DNA of 64,000 bases, taken from NCBI GenBank assembly GCA_900552795.1, contig USBB01000003.1, positions 1-64,000 of the forward strand. The letters run 5' to 3'. Shown here one piece after another: positions 58,876 through 64,000 of the stretch (position 1 is its first letter; each line of letters starts with the position of its first letter). The position numbers were made by a program, and so were the translations under genes. The notes below the pieces were generated by a model. That model did not search any database, had not been told where the DNA came from, and saw nothing but the letters and a program-made list of their open reading frames with translations. Origin of the DNA: an uncultured Eubacterium sp. GTDB taxonomy: Bacteria; Bacillota; Clostridia; Lachnospirales; Lachnospiraceae.

Positions 58876-59736
58876 ATGAATAAAAATGAATTAAAAGTTA
58901 ATGGAACACAAAACTTTATGGGAATTAATATTCCTATTGTTGAAGGTGGTTTTGGCAAAAACTGTAGAGTTGTAACAGCTAAAGCAGTATCAGAGATACA
59001 TAACACAAGGCTATCGGATATCAACGCTTCTATTAACAGATTAATTGAAAAGAAACGTATTAAGGAAGGCATTGACTATATCAATCTTCTAAGTGAAACA
59101 GTTTCACTTAGAGATTTTGCTAGAGAATTAGGGATGTTTTCTAGCAATAGGACTAAAGATGCATTTATATTGTCTGAACGAGGATATTCTAAGTTAATTA
59201 AGGCAATGGACGACGATGAATCTTGGGATATTATGGATAGTTTTGTTGATGAGTATTTCAAAATGCGTGAAGTTATTAAGTCAAGTGAACAATTGAAAGC
59301 ACAGTTATTACTATCAATCTATGATGGCGGACAAAATGCTGTATTAGCAAGTAAGCAACTTACAGAGTTAGAAGTTAAGGAAGCTACTACTCCACTGATT
59401 CAACAGATTGAAGAAGAGAAACCATTAGTAGATTTTGCCAACCAAGTATCTGATACTACTAGCCTTATTGACATGAACCAAATGGCAAAATTACTCAAAG
59501 ATGAAAATATTCCTATTGGAAGGAACAGACTGTTTGAAATTCTCAGACAGAAAGAAATCCTTAGAAACAATAATGAACCTTATCAGAGATACATTGAAAG
59601 TGGATACTTCAAGATAAAAGAAGGTACATATGAAACACCTTACGGAACTAAGGCTTACGTAAAAACTTTTATTACGGGTAAGGGACAGATTTGGATTACT
59701 GAAAAATTAAGAAAAGAATTTGGAAAAGTGGCGTAA
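58876..59736 (+). CDS. phage antirepressor with ORF6N and KilA-C domains, 286 aa
   Basis: N-terminal ORF6N-like CRVVTAKAVSEIHNTRLSDI, middle LRDFARELGMFS, C-terminal KilA-C: DMNQMAKLLKDENIPIGRNR, LFEILRQKEIL, KTFITGKGQIWI. ATG after GAAGGTATAA. Antirepressors of this kind block repressors or bind DNA. One of three in the window. Confidence 0.88.
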   Translation: MNKNELKVNGTQNFMGINIPIVEGGFGKNCRVVTAKAVSEIHNTRLSDINASINRLIEKKRIKEGIDYINLLSETVSLRDFARELGMFSSNRTKDAFILSERGYSKLIKAMDDDESWDIMDSFVDEYFKMREVIKSSEQLKAQLLLSIYDGGQNAVLASKQLTELEVKEATTPLIQQIEEEKPLVDFANQVSDTTSLIDMNQMAKLLKDENIPIGRNRLFEILRQKEILRNNNEPYQRYIESGYFKIKEGTYETPYGTKAYVKTFITGKGQIWITEKLRKEFGKVA

Positions 59737-59836
59737 TAGCCATTTTCTATATTTTATAGAGATATGTATGCGGTGAAAGTTAGCATGCCTACCAGTGATG
59801 AGGCTGGTTACTAAGTGAACGGAAGGAGGAATAAAC

Positions 59837-60877
59837 GTGCCAAAACCAAGAGAAACGTTTAGGAATAAAATAACAACAGATGAAATTATTGCAAAATTCA
59901 ATCCAAAGAATCAAAGATTGGTTGACAAATACTTAAAGAACTTGGCAACTAAGAGAAGTCCACAAACCGTTGTTGGATATACGTCTGATTTCAACATCTT
60001 CTTTACTTGGAATTATCTTTATAATGACAATGCCCTATTCACAGAAATGAAGAAGTTAGATATGCAAGATTTTTTTGATTATGGAATTACTGAACTTGGT
60101 TGGAAAGCTAACAGATATGCAAGATGTCATAGTGCATTATCTGAATTGTCCAAGTTTATAGAGAAATTCTATGATGATGAATTTCCTAATTTTAGAAACC
60201 TACTCAAGTTTGTAGACAAATTACCAAAGGAAAACACAAGAGAAAAGTCCGTATTCAAGAAGGAAGAATTAGACCATCTTATGGATGAACTTGGTAAAAT
60301 CGACAGAGTAAATGAACAGTGTTTATTGGCATTAATCATGGCATCAGGTGCAAGATGTAGTGAATTGGTTAGATTTACTACTGATATGATTGATTATGAG
60401 AACACTGCTTTTGATGGACTATTCTTAGAAACCACTTCTAAATTAAAAGTAAAAGGTCGTGGTGTTGATGGTAAATATATAGAAAGATACATTATCAAAG
60501 ATATGTTTGTGCCTTACTATGAAAAATATTTACCAATCAGAAAAGAGATTATGGAGAAGAATGGTAAAGACCATAATTTCATTTTTGTAAAGCGTGATGG
60601 CGACCCTGCTACTGCTGATACTATTCGTGCTTGGATGGATAAATGGGATAAGTATTTGGATAAACACTGGTATCCACATAGCGGTCGTCACTTTTGGACT
60701 TCATATTTATCCTCTATCGGAGTTGAAAAAGAACTTATTCAAGAGTTGCAAAAGTGGTCTAGTTCAGAACTTGTAGATGTTTACAATGATAACACTGCAA
60801 AGGATAAGAAGTGGAAGAGCCTTGATAAATTGAGAAATGCTTTAGCAGAAGATACTAAAACAGAAGAACCTCAATAA
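59837..60877 (+). CDS. tyrosine recombinase, 346 aa
   Basis: Catalytic Arg in MASGARCSELVRF, Lys in KLKVKGRGV, PHSGRHFW (HxxR), Trp in LQKWSSSEL in place of the second His, Tyr in VDVYND. N-terminal SAM-like domain. GTG after GGAGGAATAAAC. SPbeta-type phages carry such recombinases as integrase-like or regulatory proteins (YomM/YopP/YopR), so enzyme or repressor is open. Confidence 0.88.
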   Translation: MPKPRETFRNKITTDEIIAKFNPKNQRLVDKYLKNLATKRSPQTVVGYTSDFNIFFTWNYLYNDNALFTEMKKLDMQDFFDYGITELGWKANRYARCHSALSELSKFIEKFYDDEFPNFRNLLKFVDKLPKENTREKSVFKKEELDHLMDELGKIDRVNEQCLLALIMASGARCSELVRFTTDMIDYENTAFDGLFLETTSKLKVKGRGVDGKYIERYIIKDMFVPYYEKYLPIRKEIMEKNGKDHNFIFVKRDGDPATADTIRAWMDKWDKYLDKHWYPHSGRHFWTSYLSSIGVEKELIQELQKWSSSELVDVYNDNTAKDKKWKSLDKLRNALAEDTKTEEPQ

Positions 60878-60961
60878 ATCTCCAATTCTAAAGTTGAATT
60901 TGTCATGATTATTATACAAATTTTGTAACAACCACTCTTCTTACTTTTGAGGAAAAATCAA

Positions 60962-60990
60962 TTGACAATACAGAAATAATAACGTAGAAT
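60962..60990 (+). promoter_or_regulatory. promoter of the antisense RNA
   Basis: TTGACA-17-TAGAAT. Confidence 0.7.
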
Positions 60991-60996
60991 AATACA

Positions 60997-61125
60997 TATA
61001 AAAAGCAAGCAACTATCCGTTAGACGGTTTCGAGTCATAATTTGGTAGGTTATGGCTAATATATTTCAATTAAAAACAATTAACACAAAAACGACCGCTT
61101 ATTTCTCTTGGCGGTTATTTTTGTG
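60997..61125 (+). ncRNA. candidate antisense RNA to the 61099 peptide gene
   Basis: About 130 nt, contains CCGT/ACGG hairpin and ends at the bidirectional terminator. Its 3' end overlaps the 3' end of the opposing mRNA, as in BsrG/SR4 type I systems. Confidence 0.5.
61094..61124. terminator. bidirectional terminator
   Basis: ACCGC/GCGGT core flanked by AAAAAC and TATTTTTG; symmetrical. Confidence 0.75.
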
Positions 61126-61218
61126 CCTTCTATCAAGGAATCTGACAAGATATGTAGCAATTACGCCACTAATCACGCCAGTAACTAATGTAAAGATTAG
61201 TAATTCACAAAACGTCAC
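61099..61218 (-). CDS. small hydrophobic peptide, type I toxin-like, 39 aa
   Basis: GTG start MTFCELLIFTLVTGVISGVI then ATYLVRFLDRRHK and a basic end, one membrane helix with a charged tail like BsrG/TxpA toxins. AAAGGAGG is 12 nt upstream; an AUA at 61227 is nearer. Opposed by the antisense RNA at 60997. I see no gene in 61231-61714; it holds small hairpins (CCGAC/GTCGG) only. Confidence 0.55.
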   Translation of the reverse strand: MTFCELLIFTLVTGVISGVIATYLVRFLDRRHKNNRQEK

Positions 61219-61714
61219 TTCGTATATCACCCTCCTTTCTTAGCAAGGGTATCTATAAGATAAACAGGGTATCACTACACCTGACGTGACTTAAAACCGC
61301 CTTTTACCATCTGTCTAGCCTAAACAAGATGTTGGACAATTACTTGCAACTTCTATTCTATAAAATTCTACCAGTATTGTCAATTTATTCCAACGAAACA
61401 AAAAGTAAATTATATGAGATGGCATAATCCCATCTATGATAATTCTGATATTGAGATAGCATAATTTCAGGAGTGAAAATCAAACTATATCCTTTGCGGA
61501 GGAATAACCGTCACAGTCGGTTTTATATTATTTACAATTAAAACTGATTGATACTGTTTTTATTACATATGTGAGAAACCCTGATGGTTTAAGTTTATTT
61601 ACGGATGCATACTGTACTTAGATGTGTGGAGTTCATCACTCTGCTCTCGCTTTGCTAAAGCCGACTTTTATATGTCGGTGTAAATCGACAAATAAAGAAG
61701 GAGGTAAAATATAA

Positions 61715-62002
61715 ATGGCAAGAAATCTTGATATTTTAGATGACCAGTTAGAATTAGGTCAGACAAAAATCATAAGTCGTGATGGTGGACGCATTGTAGA
61801 TTTCGTAGAGTTGTTATTGTCTACATCTACAAAAGGACAATTTGCCCCATCAAAAGATAAGAAAATGGTAGAGCTGTGTATTAAAGACACTGATTTGTCT
61901 TTACCACAACTTGAGTGCTCTATGACAAAAGCATCTTTAAAGGATTTGATAGTAGGATTAAAAGCTATCTACGGACAATTAGAAAGCGAGGATGTGAAAT
62001 AA
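61715..62002 (+). CDS. hypothetical phage protein, 95 aa
   Basis: ATG after GAAGGAGGTAAAATATAA. NLDILDDQLELGQTKIISRD and a mixed rest. Ends TAATG, overlapping the next start. Unknown. Confidence 0.65.
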   Translation: MARNLDILDDQLELGQTKIISRDGGRIVDFVELLLSTSTKGQFAPSKDKKMVELCIKDTDLSLPQLECSMTKASLKDLIVGLKAIYGQLESEDVK

Positions 62003-62481
62003 TGAAATTAAAAGTTAAGAAATCTATTGAGAACAATATCATTACTGTTGATATTAGTGTTGCTGAACTTGGCACTGTATCAAGTGTTGAAACGGAAGAA
62101 AAGAACCTTTTGTATGACTTTCCTAGAAGTGTTAAATATAGCAGCATAGATTTTACTGCCAATATGAAAATTGATGGTGTATCTGGTGATCCTGTTGTAA
62201 CAGAGGAAGAAGTTGATGATACCAATATCGTTGAAGTATCGCTAAAGGATATTATCAATAAAGAATACCCTATAAATGAAGAACTTTCAATTATCTTTTC
62301 GATTGATATTACAAAGATTCCAGAAAGCGAATTAAACAAAGTGATGGACACTGTTGAAAAGTTGGGCAAGGCTAAAGCTGAATTGTTTGCAGTTAAGATT
62401 CAGGAAGAAATCGGGAAGAAGCTTGCTGAACTTAGGAGTTTGAATACTAAGTTTGAAGGAGAAACAGAGGTTGTTCTGTAA
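62002..62481 (+). CDS. hypothetical phage protein, 159 aa
   Basis: ATG at 62002 in the TAATG overlap. Acidic, beta-rich first half and helical end with KAELFAVKIQEEIGKKLAEL. Unknown; probably virion-related by position. Confidence 0.65.
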   Translation: MKLKVKKSIENNIITVDISVAELGTVSSVETEEKNLLYDFPRSVKYSSIDFTANMKIDGVSGDPVVTEEEVDDTNIVEVSLKDIINKEYPINEELSIIFSIDITKIPESELNKVMDTVEKLGKAKAELFAVKIQEEIGKKLAELRSLNTKFEGETEVVL

Positions 62482-62490
62482 TTTATATAG

Positions 62491-62899
62491 GGAGTAATTA
62501 CTACTCTCCTATTGTGCAAACTAAATCTACAAGGTGTAGAACCTACCTGCTAAGTAGTGTGTTCTGAAAGGAATGAGTTTCGATTACTCTAGTTTGCGTT
62601 AAATCTCTTGTTTCAAAGAGAAAATTCAGCGTTTAAATCGCTTTTCAAAGAGATTTTGTGGTTGGTTTAAACCATCCGCTTGTTGTCCATAAAGGGTAAT
62701 TTTAATTTAAGAAGGAACATAATGAAGAATTATTGTTCTTAGAAAAACAGAATTAAGTATTGTTACTTATGGATATGGGATTTACAGAGAGAAAGACTAT
62801 GCTTACCAAAATGCACTCTGCAACTTTCAAGAGTAAGGAAACAATGGTAGCTTAACCAACCTAACATTCTCACTTCGAGAACTTTATGGGTTGGTTTTT
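62491..62899 (+). ncRNA. structured noncoding region with a four-way junction
   Basis: GCAAACTA (62516-62523) pairs with TAGTTTGC (62590-62597), enclosing three hairpins (TCTAC/GTAGA, CTAC/GTAG, GAGT/ACTC). Further on, AATCTCTT/AAGAGATT encloses AGCG/CGCT. The region ends at AACCAACC/GGTTGGTT with T6. No frame with a binding site over 400 bases. Confidence 0.5.
62853..62899 (+). terminator. terminator before the 62951 gene
   Basis: AACCAACC/GGTTGGTT with inner TTCTC/GAGAA and T6. Confidence 0.75.
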
Positions 62900-62950
62900 T
62901 GATTGTGAAAAATCAACCCTAATAAAAATTAAGAAAGTGAGGAAATAAAT

Positions 62951-63190
62951 ATGTCTGTAAAAATTACAGCAATTAATGGTCAAGCGAATTCATCTGATAC
63001 AAAAGAATTCTTGCTTACAACTACTGACGAGATAAAACTTCTGCCTAAAAATGGAATTGAGGGAACTCTTATAACTGATGAAACAGTTATAAATAAGCCA
63101 TGCGCCATTGGCTCAACTGCTATGGTCGTGAATAGCGTTTCTACGGAAGTTTATATTCTTACACCAGATAACGAATGGGTAAAGATGTAA
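62951..63190 (+). CDS. hypothetical phage protein, 79 aa
   Basis: MSVKITAINGQANSSDTKEF, beta-rich and ending TPDNEWVKM, like a short virion surface or tail-associated protein. ATG after GTGAGGAAATAAAT. Precedes the fibre. Confidence 0.65.
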   Translation: MSVKITAINGQANSSDTKEFLLTTTDEIKLLPKNGIEGTLITDETVINKPCAIGSTAMVVNSVSTEVYILTPDNEWVKM

Positions 63191-63203
63191 GGAGGTAATA
63201 AGT

Positions 63204-64000
63204 GATGGATGGATTGAAAGCATATATTTTAAGCAAATCATATGTTGATTCTACCCTTAAAGGCGCAGGTGCTATACAAGGTAAGCCAGGAACAGACGGA
63301 AAAGATGGCAAATCTGCATATGAAATTGCAATAGGACACGGATTCAATGGTACTGAAAAAGAATGGATAGAATCATTGAAAGGTTCTAATGGAAAGACAC
63401 CTGATATTAGAATTAATGCAAATGGAAATTGGTTCATAAATGGCATTGATACTAATGTAAATGCCAAAGGAGAAAAAGGTGAAACAGGTAGTGGTTTTAA
63501 AGTAACAAAACAATATCAGAGTATATCAGATATGGTGTCAGACACTAACCCTGTAAACGATTCAGAGGTTGTTGTTGTAATATCTGAAGATACAGGAACA
63601 TTTTATCTAAGATTATCTTCGTACATAGATCAAAATGGTGTTGCTAATGGATACTTACCAATAGGTAATGCAAAAGAAATTAGTGCTATTAAAGGAGAAA
63701 AAGGTGATGATGGTATCACTCCACACATAGGTTCAAACAACAACTGGTTTATCGGAGATACTGACACTGGCATATTGGCGAAAGGTACAAATGGTAAAGA
63801 TGGACAAAATGGCACGGACGGTGCTAATGGGGAAAATGGTGCTGACGGAGTTGGTATTTCTCAAGCAACAATAACTGAGAATGGAGAATTGGTTATTGAT
63901 TATACTAACGATACTTCTTCTAATTTAGGTATTGTTGTTGGTAGAAATGGAGTTGATGGAAATAACGGAAAGGATGGAGAAAACGGTAAAGATGGTCGTT
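63204..64000 (+). CDS. collagen-like phage tail fibre, C-terminus off the window
   Basis: ATG at 63204 after AAGGAGGTAATAAGTG. Gly-x-y repeats (GKPGTDGKDGKSAYE, GEKGDDG, GKDGQNGTDGANGENG, GKDGENGKDG) separate short domains repeating NxNWFIxGxDT-type units (NGNWFINGIDTN; NNNWFIGDTDTG). A trimeric fibre of host-binding type. Overlapping minus frames here are shadows. Confidence 0.9.

Noticed and set aside
63200..64000. Short near-repeats (GGxAAxGATGG-like) that could suggest a CRISPR or tandem array
   Set aside because: They encode Gly-x-y collagen-like repeats of the tail fibre, without constant repeat length or spacers.
1..64000. Alternative genetic code (stop reassignment), raised by in-frame TAA and TGA
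   Set aside because: TAA, TAG and TGA all end many genes right before the next start or a terminator. The odd cases are few and local.

Overview
The window reads as part of a large, low-GC temperate phage or prophage of a Bacillota host, most likely a clostridial (Lachnospiraceae-like) one. The base composition, the strong GGAGG ribosome binding sites, the IS200/IS605-type TnpB genes and many of the small proteins fit that. The core around 50-57 kb has the gene order I remember from Bacillus phage SPbeta: single-subunit RNA polymerase (YonO-like), HU-like protein (YonN-like), a small YonK-like protein, then a metallophosphoesterase (YonJ-like). Two tyrosine recombinases and three antirepressor-type proteins support a temperate lifestyle. 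No capsid, terminase or portal gene lies inside the window; only the start of a collagen-like tail fibre is present at the right edge.

Layout. 1-39.3 kb is almost entirely leftward (minus strand): a dense run of small, mostly unrecognised genes, interspersed with DNA-modification genes (N4/N6-type, D12-class and C5 methyltransferases, a Mom-like acetyltransferase and a DpnD/PcfM-like protein), an NAD-dependent DNA ligase, a PnuC-NadR pair for NAD+ salvage, a NADAR-family protein, a SLOG/DUF2493 protein, a sigma-factor/DUF262 fusion, a MazF-like toxin, an integrase and an AAA ATPase. 39.3-42.6 kb is the turning point: inverted-repeat-rich and very G-poor noncoding DNA, small XRE regulators with strong divergent promoters, and a tandem repeat. 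42.6-64 kb is mainly rightward: antirepressor, a DNA-binding-domain protein, UvrD-like helicase, CoiA-like nuclease translationally coupled to the RNA polymerase, HU, a tRNA-like gene, phosphoesterase, a second HU, ORF6N/KilA-C antirepressor, tyrosine recombinase and then the start of tail genes.

The strongest unexplained signals are: (1) a recurring tiny hairpin (A-rich arm, usually a 4-nt loop, T-rich arm) just upstream of ribosome binding sites of many leftward genes, with arm changes that preserve pairing; (2) repeated use of apparent AUA or AUU start codons, best shown by an HU-like gene that becomes exactly full length only with AUA; (3) a TnpB-family protein with a rearranged catalytic site that shares an N-terminal domain with an unrelated phage protein and sits opposite a ribbon-helix-helix gene on two back-to-back consensus promoters; (4) several short plus-strand RNAs with consensus promoters and terminators placed in gaps of the leftward operons; and (5) multibranched structured RNAs between rightward genes.

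Many small genes carry single-base frameshifts in homopolymers. These may be real or may be sequencing errors; raw reads would decide. Everything here comes from reading the sequence and from memory of protein families; no database search was run.
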